Notes under the pieces: generated by a model
Seen by the model: only the letters and a program-made list of their open reading frames with translations
What the model was told of the DNA's origin: nothing
Databases searched by the model: none
Made by a program: the position numbers and the translations under genes
Source: JBFLYE01 sp040756715 [NCBI: bacterium]
GTDB taxonomy: Bacteria; UBA9089; UBA9088
Assembly: GCA_040756715.1 (NCBI GenBank)
Contig: JBFLYE010000172.1
Location: forward strand, 1-13,196
Direction of reading: 5' to 3'
Length of the DNA stretch: 13,196 bases
Shown: piece by piece, positions 6,251-13,195 of the stretch
Layout: every line of letters begins with the position of its first letter
Numbering within the stretch: the first letter of the stretch is position 1

Positions 6251-6426
6251 GCATCGCCATTGTTTTAATGGCAGTTGTTGGCATTCTCCTTCTTATTGAG
6301 ATTGTAAATTTTTTTATTAAATACAAAAGGATGAAAGAGAGAGAAGACCTTGTCTCTTGTGTAATAATGCTTCTTTTTTTTATATTTTGGGCAATATCAA
6401 TAGTTTTAATGATTAAGAAATTATGA
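6247..6426 (+). CDS. Small two-helix membrane protein
   Basis: A 59-residue frame begins at the ATGA overlap with rplV and ends at the ATGA overlap with the Ntn-hydrolase gene, so it fills the space exactly. It has two hydrophobic segments (about 3-24 and 38-56) split by a charged stretch (KYKRMKERED). The positive-inside pattern puts the linker in the cytoplasm. It matches no family I know. The exact overlaps on both sides are the main argument that it is real. Translation is probably coupled to rplV, since no Shine-Dalgarno is seen. Confidence 0.7.
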   Translation: MSIAIVLMAVVGILLLIEIVNFFIKYKRMKEREDLVSCVIMLLFFIFWAISIVLMIKKL

Positions 6427-7202
6427 GTATTACAATTAGCTTAAGGATTTCAGAGGGGATTGTATTAGGATGCGATAGCCTTGCTACTGTAAAGGCTATT
6501 CCTATCCCCCAGGAGGAATTTGTCCAATGCCCAGAATGCTTTGGAAAAATATCCTGCTCAAGGCTAATTCCCCCTCCTCCCACCACATTTACGGTTTCAA
6601 AAACCATAAATAAGCTATTCTGCCTTAATGAAAAAATTGGCGTTCTCTCATTTGGTGTAAGCTTTATTACAAAGAGGAGCATCCAAAGCCATATTTTTGA
6701 TTTTGAAAAAACCCTTACCGGCGAGGAAGAAATAAAAGAAATAGCAGAAAAGCTTGAGGTCTATTTTAGAAGGGAGCTTACCTGTGAAATTGTTGACCTT
6801 TCCCAAATACCAGAGGATGAATACCCTTTGGGCTTTCAGATTGCAGGGTATGATGAAAATGATACAACGCCAAAGACATATACCCTAAAAATTGGGCAAA
6901 AATCTGTTATTGAGCCTGTTTATGAGGGTGGATATGGCTGCACATTCGGAGGAGATGGAAGGATAATCCAGAGGCTATGGGAGGATAACCCAGAAAATCC
7001 CATACCCTTGCCGAATTACCAATTTTTTTCCCTTCAGGATGGCATTGACTATGTGGAATTTCTTATCAGCACAACAATAAAAGCCCAAAAATTCCTTCCT
7101 ATGCCCCAAACCTGTGGTGGAGACACAGAGATTGCTGTGATAACCCCAGATGAAGGTTTTGATTGGATAAAGAGCAAAGAGCTTGATGTTTATAGTGTTT
7201 GA
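6423..7202 (+). CDS. Proteasome-like Ntn hydrolase with Cys-rich insertion
   Basis: The 259-residue protein reads as a proteasome-fold Ntn hydrolase. SEGIVLGCDSLAT (10-22) matches the family's DGVVLAADSRAT, VSKTINKLF (58-66) matches the segment holding catalytic Lys33, LSFGV follows, then IAGYDE with a G-rich region (140-179) and a C-terminal GGDTEIAVIT (232-241). Aligning Asp18 and Lys60 with Asp17 and Lys33 places Ser2, exposed after Met removal, at the nucleophile position normally held by Thr. About 27 extra residues lie between Asp18 and Lys60 and carry C-P-E-C (36-39) plus Cys45. Bacterial HslV or Anbu are the nearest known types, but neither fits well. It overlaps tmk by 17 nt. The substrate is unknown. 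Confidence 0.65.
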   Translation: MSITISLRISEGIVLGCDSLATVKAIPIPQEEFVQCPECFGKISCSRLIPPPPTTFTVSKTINKLFCLNEKIGVLSFGVSFITKRSIQSHIFDFEKTLTGEEEIKEIAEKLEVYFRRELTCEIVDLSQIPEDEYPLGFQIAGYDENDTTPKTYTLKIGQKSVIEPVYEGGYGCTFGGDGRIIQRLWEDNPENPIPLPNYQFFSLQDGIDYVEFLISTTIKAQKFLPMPQTCGGDTEIAVITPDEGFDWIKSKELDVYSV

Positions 7203-7743
7203 GGGAGGGGAAGGATCAGGAAAATCATCCCAGGTAAGCATGCTAAAAGATGCCTTAAAAATGCCTTGTCTTGCTACAAAAGAGCCATATTTAGAATGGA
7301 TAAAGGAAATGGTCTTTGATGGAAAAACACCAAAAATGGCAGCCCTTTACCTGTTTCTTGCAGATAGAATAATTCATATAAACGAAGTGATTAAGCCTGC
7401 TTTAGCTGAAGGGAAAATTGTTATTTGCGATAGATACTCCCTTTCAACGATTGCATATGAAGGGTATGGCTATGGAATAGATATTGAGCTTATTAAAAAA
7501 TTGAATGATGGATGTATTATCCCGAATATTGTTTTTCTCCTTGATATAGAGCCAGAAAAAGGATTAAAAAGGGTCAAAAGGGATAATAGGTTTGAGAGGG
7601 AGGATATATCATTCCATAAAAGGGTAAGGGAGGGCTATCTTTCCTTAGCAAAGGGGGATAAAAACATAAAGGTTCTTGATGGAGAAAAGACAAAAGAGGA
7701 AATTCATAAGATTGTAATGGAAGAATTAGAATTTAGGATTTAG
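7186..7743 (+). CDS. tmk: Thymidylate kinase
   Basis: The 185-residue enzyme phosphorylates dTMP to dTDP in the cytoplasm, needed for dTTP supply. It has the P-loop EGGEGSGKSS (6-15), TKEP (31-34, the family TREP), the DRYSLSTIAYEG motif (82-93) and an Arg-rich LID region (about 129-148). It is slightly short for the family (about 200-215), mostly in the region after TKEP. An in-frame TTG at 7183 precedes the ATG at 7186; the ATG is preferred. The start lies inside the end of the Ntn-hydrolase gene and the stop is 7 nt before leuC. Confidence 0.92.
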   Translation: MFIVFEGGEGSGKSSQVSMLKDALKMPCLATKEPYLEWIKEMVFDGKTPKMAALYLFLADRIIHINEVIKPALAEGKIVICDRYSLSTIAYEGYGYGIDIELIKKLNDGCIIPNIVFLLDIEPEKGLKRVKRDNRFEREDISFHKRVREGYLSLAKGDKNIKVLDGEKTKEEIHKIVMEELEFRI

Positions 7744-7750
7744 GAATTTT

Positions 7751-8983
7751 ATGACATTAAATCAGAAAATAATTTCAAAAAAAGCAGGAAGGCCTGTAAA
7801 GGAGGGAGAGATTGTTATTGTAGATGTTGATGCTTGCTTTCTTCAGGATGGAACAGGGCCACTTGCCATAAAAAGATTAAAGGAGCTTGAAATAGAGAAA
7901 ATATCCCCTCCAAAGAGGTCCATTATCTTTATTGACCATTCATCTCCCTCTCCCAATTTATCCCTTTCAAATGACCATAAATTACTAAGGGATTTTGCCG
8001 GTGAAAATAATATTATTTTATCTGATATCGGAGAAGGTGTGTGCCATCAAAGGATGGCAGAGGATTTTGTAAAACCAGCTGATATAGTTATCGGCTCTGA
8101 TTCCCATAGCTGCACCCTGGGAGCATTGGGTGCTTTTGCAACCGGGATGGGTTCTTCTGACCTTGCGGTTATTCTTGGGCTAGGAAAGACATATCTTAAG
8201 GTTTGTGAGGCAATATTGGTTGAGATTACAGGAAAATTTTCAAAGGGTGTATATGCAAAGGATTTAATTCTTTACCTTATAGGAAAAATAGGGGCAGATG
8301 GTGCCTCATACAAAGCCCTTGAGTTTAAAGGATGTGAATTGGATATGGAAGAAAGGCTTACCATATCAAATATGGCAATTGAATGTGGGGCAAAGGCTGG
8401 ATTATTCCCATCTGATGAGAAGACAAGGGAATTTTTGAAAAAAAGAAAAAGGGAGAATGATTATTTGCCATTAGAAAGTGATGAAGATGCAGAATATGTA
8501 GAAAAAATAAACATAGATGCTTCTTCCCTTGTTCCCTATATTAGCCTTCCCCATAGCGTTGATAATGTGTTTGAAGTGAGTGAAAAGGAGGGTTTAAAAA
8601 TAGACCAGGTCTTTATTGGAACCTGCACAAATGGAAGGGTTTCTGATTTAGGGATTGCCGCAGAGATTCTTAAGGGGAAAAAAGCAAAGACAAGGCTTTT
8701 AATTTGCCCTGCATCAAAAAATGTCTACCTTTCTGCATTGAAAGAGGGAATAATTGAAATTCTTATTGAAGCAGGGGCGGTTATCCTTCCTCCTGGATGT
8801 GGTCCTTGCGTAGGAATCCATCAGGGTGTATTGGCTGATGGCGAGATATGTCTATCAACCGCAAATAGGAATTTTAAGGGAAGGATGGGAAATCCGAATT
8901 CAGAGATATACCTTTGTTCTCCCGCCACCGCATCAGCCTCTGCTTTATATGGAAAAATAACAGACCCAAGGGAGATATTATGA
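7751..8983 (+). CDS. leuC: 3-isopropylmalate/homoaconitate dehydratase large subunit
   Basis: The 410-residue protein is an aconitase-family large subunit. It has DSHSCTLGALGAFATGMGSSD (117-137), the three [4Fe-4S] ligands Cys292 (TCTNGR), Cys350 and Cys353 (PGCGPC), and NRNFKGRMG (372-380). With LeuD it isomerises 2- and 3-isopropylmalate in leucine synthesis. It belongs to the shorter LeuC2/HacA-like group, which also includes homoaconitases and methylthioalkylmalate enzymes, so substrate is inferred from the operon with ilvC. AGGA (7742-7745) serves as ribosome site. The stop overlaps the leuD start (ATGA, 8980-8983). Confidence 0.93.
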   Translation: MTLNQKIISKKAGRPVKEGEIVIVDVDACFLQDGTGPLAIKRLKELEIEKISPPKRSIIFIDHSSPSPNLSLSNDHKLLRDFAGENNIILSDIGEGVCHQRMAEDFVKPADIVIGSDSHSCTLGALGAFATGMGSSDLAVILGLGKTYLKVCEAILVEITGKFSKGVYAKDLILYLIGKIGADGASYKALEFKGCELDMEERLTISNMAIECGAKAGLFPSDEKTREFLKKRKRENDYLPLESDEDAEYVEKINIDASSLVPYISLPHSVDNVFEVSEKEGLKIDQVFIGTCTNGRVSDLGIAAEILKGKKAKTRLLICPASKNVYLSALKEGIIEILIEAGAVILPPGCGPCVGIHQGVLADGEICLSTANRNFKGRMGNPNSEIYLCSPATASASALYGKITDPREIL

Positions 8984-9531
8984 ATTTTAAATTGCAAATT
9001 TTAAATTGTAAAATGAAAATATCTGGTTATGCCCATAAATTTGGTGATGATGTTTCCACAGACATAATCATCCCGGGGAGATTTTTTCATCTTCGTTCTA
9101 ATCTAGTTGAGCTTGCCAAACACCTTATGGAGGATGCAATGCCTGGATTTATAGATAAAATAAAAAGGGGAGATTTCATTGTAGGAGGAAAGAATTTTGG
9201 CTGTGGCTCATCAAGGGAGCATGCACCAACCATTATGAAAATAGCCGGGATAAAGGCCGTTCTGGCAAAGAGCTTTGCCAGGATATTCTTTAGAAATGCA
9301 ATAAATTTAGGGCTTCTTGTCATTGAATGCGATACAGATGGTATAGAAGATGGAGATTATCTTACAATTGATGGAGATGGCTTTATTGAAAACAAAAGAA
9401 CAGGTAAAAGAATAGAATTTGTCCCCCTTTCTCCATTTATGAAAAAAATCCTTGAAGATGGTGGTCTTATTGAATATGTAAAGAAGCATAAGGGGATTTA
9501 TAGTATCTTCCATTACTTAGTGCAAAAATAG
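8980..9531 (+). CDS. leuD: 3-isopropylmalate dehydratase small subunit
   Basis: The 183-residue protein is the LeuD swivel subunit that pairs with LeuC. Hallmarks are the KFGDDVSTDIIIPGRF segment near the N-terminus, GKNFGCGSSREHAP and the following IKAVLAKSFARIFFRNAINLGL. Two starts are possible. ATG 8980 forms an ATGA overlap with leuC and has GGGAG 6 nt upstream. ATG 9013 (MKISGY) gives the usual family N-terminus of about 172 residues but no ribosome site. With 8980, the first 11 residues are encoded by a copy of the dispersed AT repeat. The C-terminus also carries about 12 residues past the usual EYVKK end. 8980 is favoured on ribosome-site grounds. Confidence 0.92.
   Translation: MNFKLQILNCKMKISGYAHKFGDDVSTDIIIPGRFFHLRSNLVELAKHLMEDAMPGFIDKIKRGDFIVGGKNFGCGSSREHAPTIMKIAGIKAVLAKSFARIFFRNAINLGLLVIECDTDGIEDGDYLTIDGDGFIENKRTGKRIEFVPLSPFMKKILEDGGLIEYVKKHKGIYSIFHYLVQK
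8983..9012 (+). repeat. Dispersed AT-rich repeat inside the leuD start
   Basis: These 30 bases are identical to 9-38. They lie exactly between the leuC stop and the second possible leuD start, and have no stop in the leuD frame. They encode NFKLQILNC plus a Lys. The repeat probably arrived by insertion between two previously adjacent genes. Confidence 0.8.
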
Positions 9532-9534
9532 ATA

Positions 9535-9659
9535 GGGTTGTGTTTATCTGTTAAAAATTCATCCACCTTTTAAGAAATTTTGAATTCTAAATTTTGAATT
9601 GAAAAAGGTTAAGTTTTATAAAATTTTTTCCCTTTTAATTCAAAATTCAACATTCAAAA
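9535..9659. repeat. leuD downstream region with AT-rich inverted repeat
   Basis: No gene is seen between leuD and pheT (9532-9738). GTTTATC (9542-9548), 10 nt after the leuD TAG, is the local form of the end-of-unit word. Bases 9578-9600 and 9637-9659 are inverted copies at about 20 of 23 positions, made of GAATT words, and could form an AT hairpin ending the seven-gene operon. The sequence AAAAATTCATC here is also found near 64-75. Confidence 0.5.
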
Positions 9660-9734
9660 TTCATAATTTTATAAAGTTTTCCTTAAGATTATCTAAACAC
9701 ATACATTTTGTAAAGCGTTATGGAATTAACTATA
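9609..9734 (+). repeat. Left arm of 126-bp inverted repeat around pheT-rmuC
   Basis: This arm matches the reverse complement of 13070-13195 at 124 of 126 positions; the differences are at 9699 and 9720. It holds GAATT-word AT repeats, TTTTATAAA, TAAACACATAC (9694-9704) and a -35-like TTGTAA. Homology ends 4 bp before the pheT ATG. Such identity over a non-coding AT stretch implies recent duplication or ongoing gene conversion. Confidence 0.95.
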
Positions 9735-9736
9735 AG
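9708..9736 (+). promoter_or_regulatory. Candidate pheT promoter at the repeat edge
   Basis: TTGTAA (9708-9713) and TATAAG (9731-9736) are 17 nt apart. The -10 straddles the inner edge of the repeat arm and ends only 2 nt before the ATG, so normal spacing would start transcription within the first codons. Either the true start is slightly upstream, giving a nearly leaderless mRNA, or the box is coincidental. No Shine-Dalgarno is present. Confidence 0.4.
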
Positions 9737-9738
9737 AT

Positions 9739-11724
9739 ATGAAGGTATCTTATAATTGGCTTTCTTGCTTCACAGAGCTTCCGGGTTTAGAGGAATTGGC
9801 AGATATTCTTATAAACCTTGGTTTTGAGGTAGCAAGTGTAGAAGGGGTTAAGGATGACACAATAATTGACCTTGAGATTCCTGTAAGTAGGCATGATGCC
9901 TTGTCAATCATTGGTTTGGCAAGGGATATTTCTGCATTTACAAAAAGACCTTTAATACCTTTAGAGATTTCTGTTTTAGAAGAAAACCTTGCTCTTATCC
10001 CAGAGATAACCATTGAAGAACCCTTGCTCTGCCCAAGGTATACCGGAAGGATAATTAGCAATATCAAGGTTTGTGAATCGCCTCCCTGGCTAAAGGAGCG
10101 CCTTATAAATTGCGGAATTCGTCCAATAAACAATATCGTTGATATTACAAATTATCTTCTCCTTGAGCTTGGACACCCAATGCACTCTTTTGATTACGAT
10201 AAGCTAGAAGGAGGGATTTTTGTAAGGCAGGGGAAAAAGGGAGAGAAATTGCTTTGCCTTGATGAAAGGGAATACGATGTTGAAGGGGCTGTTGTTATTG
10301 CAGATTGCAAAAAGCCTATTGCAATGGGAGGAATTATGGGAGGCAAAGAAACATCTGTAGGCAATCGGACAAAGACATTTCTCCTTGAGGTTGCATATTT
10401 TTCTCCCCTTGCCATAAGAAAAACCTCAAAAAGGCTTGGAATTATCACAGAATCTTCATATAGATTTGAGAGGATGATAGATCCAGAAGGCTTAATTAAA
10501 GCACAAAATAGGGCGGCAAGCCTAATCCTTTCCCTTATTCCAGAAGCAAAAATAGGGCCGATATCCGACATATACCCAAAGCCCTGTCCAGCCTTAAAGA
10601 TAAAATTAAGAGAAAAAAGGGTAAATAAGGTTCTGGGAACAAGCCTTAAAGGAGAGGAGATGAAAGATATATTAAAAAGGCTTGGCTTTGGAATAGAAGA
10701 TGATATGGTAATGGTTCCCTCATTTAGGGGTGAAATAACCAGGGAGATAGACCTAATAGAAGAGATAGCAAGGATTTACCAATATGGTAGAATAAAAGAG
10801 ACAATGCCCATTTCTCCTGTTATTCCCCAGATAAACAAAAATTTTATAATGACAAGAAAGATAAGGGAGATAATATTGGGAGCTGGAATGGATGAGGTTA
10901 TAGCCTATAGCTTTACAAGCAAAGAATGCCTTGAAAGATTAGGATTGGCATTAGATATTGTCTCTTTAGCACAACCTTTATCAGCCGATGCCTCAATAAT
11001 GACACCAAGCCTTATCCCCGGGCTCCTTGAGATAGCAAAGATAAACATTTCAAGAGACCAGGAAAACCTTTCAATATTTCAGATTGGGAAGGTCTTTGAG
11101 AAAAATAGAGAAGAAACAAGCCTTGCAGGTCTTATGACAGGAAAAAAATGGCTAAATTGGATGGATAAAGAAAGGGATTTTACCTTCTTTGATGCACTTG
11201 GTGTAATCAAAAGGCTATTTTTAGAGCTTGGAATAGAGGCTAATTTTATAAAGGAGGAAATCCCCTTTGCAAAACAGGGGTTAAAGATAGTCTTTAAGGG
11301 AGAAAATCTTGGCATTGCAGGGATTTTGCTGCCAGAGAAAGGAGAATATTATGGAATAAAAAAGCCCCTATTCTTCTTTGAGCTTAATCTTTATCTAATA
11401 ATTTCCCATTCTACAAAAAAGCTCTTTAAGGAATTTTCAAAATACCCGAAGATAGAGATAGATATTTGTCTCCTTGTGCCAGAGGGTATAAAATCGGAAA
11501 ATGTAGAAGAAATAATAAAAAAAGAGGGTAAATCCCTTGTAAAGGATGTATTTCTCTATGATATTTATAAAGGAGGAAATATCCCAGCCAACCATAAATC
11601 CCTAACCTACAGGATTACCTATCAAGCAGATACGAGGACATTAACAATGGATGAGATTGAGAAGATAAGGGAAAATACACTAAAAACATTGCAAAATGAG
11701 GTTTCTGTCTCATTGAGGAGCTAG
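9739..11724 (+). CDS. pheT: Phenylalanyl-tRNA synthetase beta subunit, lacking OB domain
   Basis: The 661-residue protein is PheT, which with PheS charges tRNA-Phe. MKVSYNWL is the canonical N-terminus, fixing the start. After residue 36 the sequence passes directly to the B1-type segment (DLEIPVSRHDALSIIGLARD, 44-63), so the roughly 110-residue tRNA-binding OB (EMAPII-like) domain of the usual ~800-residue bacterial form is absent. The B3/B4 editing region follows (RYTGRIISNIK; ITNYLLLELGHPMHSFD; ITESSYRFER). Then come the B5 and catalytic-like domains, and a complete FDX-ACB anticodon domain (566-661). pheS is not adjacent. The stop abuts the rmuC start directly. Confidence 0.93.
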   Translation: MKVSYNWLSCFTELPGLEELADILINLGFEVASVEGVKDDTIIDLEIPVSRHDALSIIGLARDISAFTKRPLIPLEISVLEENLALIPEITIEEPLLCPRYTGRIISNIKVCESPPWLKERLINCGIRPINNIVDITNYLLLELGHPMHSFDYDKLEGGIFVRQGKKGEKLLCLDEREYDVEGAVVIADCKKPIAMGGIMGGKETSVGNRTKTFLLEVAYFSPLAIRKTSKRLGIITESSYRFERMIDPEGLIKAQNRAASLILSLIPEAKIGPISDIYPKPCPALKIKLREKRVNKVLGTSLKGEEMKDILKRLGFGIEDDMVMVPSFRGEITREIDLIEEIARIYQYGRIKETMPISPVIPQINKNFIMTRKIREIILGAGMDEVIAYSFTSKECLERLGLALDIVSLAQPLSADASIMTPSLIPGLLEIAKINISRDQENLSIFQIGKVFEKNREETSLAGLMTGKKWLNWMDKERDFTFFDALGVIKRLFLELGIEANFIKEEIPFAKQGLKIVFKGENLGIAGILLPEKGEYYGIKKPLFFFELNLYLIISHSTKKLFKEFSKYPKIEIDICLLVPEGIKSENVEEIIKKEGKSLVKDVFLYDIYKGGNIPANHKSLTYRITYQADTRTLTMDEIEKIRENTLKTLQNEVSVSLRS

Positions 11725-13074
11725 ATGACAAATATCTATTCCCTCATCACTGGTTTAATTGGTTTGATAATGGGTGGAGCTATTGCATGGCTTGTAGCAA
11801 AATTGCATAGCCAGCGTAAGATTAATGAGCTTGAGAAAATAGGAGCAGGGCTTGAGGCTATAATTAAAGAAAGGGATAATTATGCCAAAGATAAAGATTG
11901 TGAGATAGATAGGCTTAGAGATGAGCTTAATTTAGAAAGGCAATCTAGGGTAGAGGCATCGACCAGGCTAGAAGAGGCACAAAAGATCCTGGAAGAAGAA
12001 AAGAAATTTATTGAAACAATGAAGGAAGAGATGAAGGATACATTCAATGCCCTTTCATCAGCCAGCCTAAAGAGCAGCAGCGAAGACTTTTTAAGGCTCG
12101 CCTCAGAACACCTTGGCAAGGTTGTAGCTGATACAAAAGGGAAACTTGGTGAGCATCAAGCCGCTATGGATGGGCTTATAAAGCCATTGCAGGAGGCATT
12201 GAAAAAATACGAGGAAGAAATTCACTCCATAGAGATAAAGAGAAAAGAGGATTATACAAGCCTTAATGAGCAGATAAAGATGCTTTCAGCATCCGCAAGC
12301 AACCTGACCACTGCCTTGAGAAAACCACACATTAGGGGAAGGTGGGGTGAGATAGCATTGAGGAATGTAGTTGAATTAGCAGGGATGTCAAGCTATGTGG
12401 ATTTTTTAGAACAGGTTGTGGTTAAAGATGAGGATATTATCAAAAGACCAGATATGGTAATTAGGCTACCAGGTGGTCGCTCTATTGTGGTTGATTCAAA
12501 AGTCTCTATAGATGCCCTCCTTGATGCTTCATCATGCCAATCAGAGGAGGAAAAGAGGGAATTTCTAAAGAAACATAGCCAGCATGTTAAAGAGCAGATA
12601 ATCAGGCTTTCGGAAAAGGCATACTGGGAACAATTTGAAAAATCCCCTGAGATTATAGTGCTTTTTATGGGAGAATCCTCTTTTGTCCAGGCATTAGAGA
12701 TTGATCCTACCCTAATGGAATTTGGCCTTTCCAAGAAGGTTTTGGTGGCAACACCCATAACCCTTTTTGCCCTTTTAAGGGCTATTAACTATGGCTTAAG
12801 GGAGGAGCAGCTAACAAAAAATGCCCAAATAATAAGTGAGCTTGGCAGGCAATTATATGAGAGGATAAATGTCTTAGCAGGCCATTTTGAAGACATTGGT
12901 TCAAACCTTACCAAGGCAACCGAAGCATACAACAAGGGGGTAAGCTCTTTGGAGACAAAGGTTTTGCCATCTATTCGTAGATTTAAAGACCTAGGCGTTA
13001 GTGTTAGCAAAGAGATACCAATTATTGAACCTGTAGAAAAGCTGCCAAGGAATACCACTCTTCAAGAAATATAG
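11725..13074 (+). CDS. rmuC: RmuC-family protein
   Basis: The 449-residue protein has one N-terminal membrane helix (about 5-25), a long coiled coil (about 30-195, rich in Glu, Lys and Leu) and the RmuC core: RGRWGEIALRNVVELAGM (204-221), RPDMVIRLPGG (241-251) and VVDSKV (255-260). RmuC is related to restriction-like nuclease folds and limits recombination between inverted repeats in E. coli. The biochemical activity is not settled. GAGGAG (11714-11719) lies 5 nt before the ATG, inside pheT. It is encoded within a large inverted repeat, a notable coincidence given the family's reported role. Confidence 0.92.
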   Translation: MTNIYSLITGLIGLIMGGAIAWLVAKLHSQRKINELEKIGAGLEAIIKERDNYAKDKDCEIDRLRDELNLERQSRVEASTRLEEAQKILEEEKKFIETMKEEMKDTFNALSSASLKSSSEDFLRLASEHLGKVVADTKGKLGEHQAAMDGLIKPLQEALKKYEEEIHSIEIKRKEDYTSLNEQIKMLSASASNLTTALRKPHIRGRWGEIALRNVVELAGMSSYVDFLEQVVVKDEDIIKRPDMVIRLPGGRSIVVDSKVSIDALLDASSCQSEEEKREFLKKHSQHVKEQIIRLSEKAYWEQFEKSPEIIVLFMGESSFVQALEIDPTLMEFGLSKKVLVATPITLFALLRAINYGLREEQLTKNAQIISELGRQLYERINVLAGHFEDIGSNLTKATEAYNKGVSSLETKVLPSIRRFKDLGVSVSKEIPIIEPVEKLPRNTTLQEI

Positions 13075-13195
13075 TTAATTCCACAACGCTTTACAAAATG
13101 TATGGGTTTAGATAATCTTAAGGAAAACTTTATAAAATTATGAATTTTGAATGTTGAATTTTGAATTAAAAGGGAAAAAATTTTATAAAACTTAA
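13070..13195 (-). repeat. Right arm of 126-bp inverted repeat around pheT-rmuC
   Basis: This is the reverse complement of 9609-9734 at 124 of 126 positions. It begins at the rmuC stop codon (13072-13074). It carries GTTTAGAT (13106-13113), the end-of-unit word. Homology fails at the last base (13196), matching 9608, so the arm seems complete within the window. Read inward on the minus strand, its edge gives TTGTAA and TATATT 17 nt apart, a possible antisense promoter into rmuC. Confidence 0.95.

Noticed and set aside
8914-8979. Longer leuD form starting inside leuC
   Set aside because: The extra residues merely translate the end of leuC in another frame; the ATGA overlap with GGGAG at 8970-8974 gives a better start.
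12393-12758. Minus-strand frame opposite rmuC, with similar frames opposite pheT, glnA, ilvC and leuD
   Set aside because: They are shadows of well-supported genes, without ribosome sites or family motifs.
9735-13069. Transposon or invertase-driven switch
   Set aside because: No transposase or site-specific recombinase is present, and no short target-site duplication was found outside the arms; only recombination between the arms remains as an inferred route.
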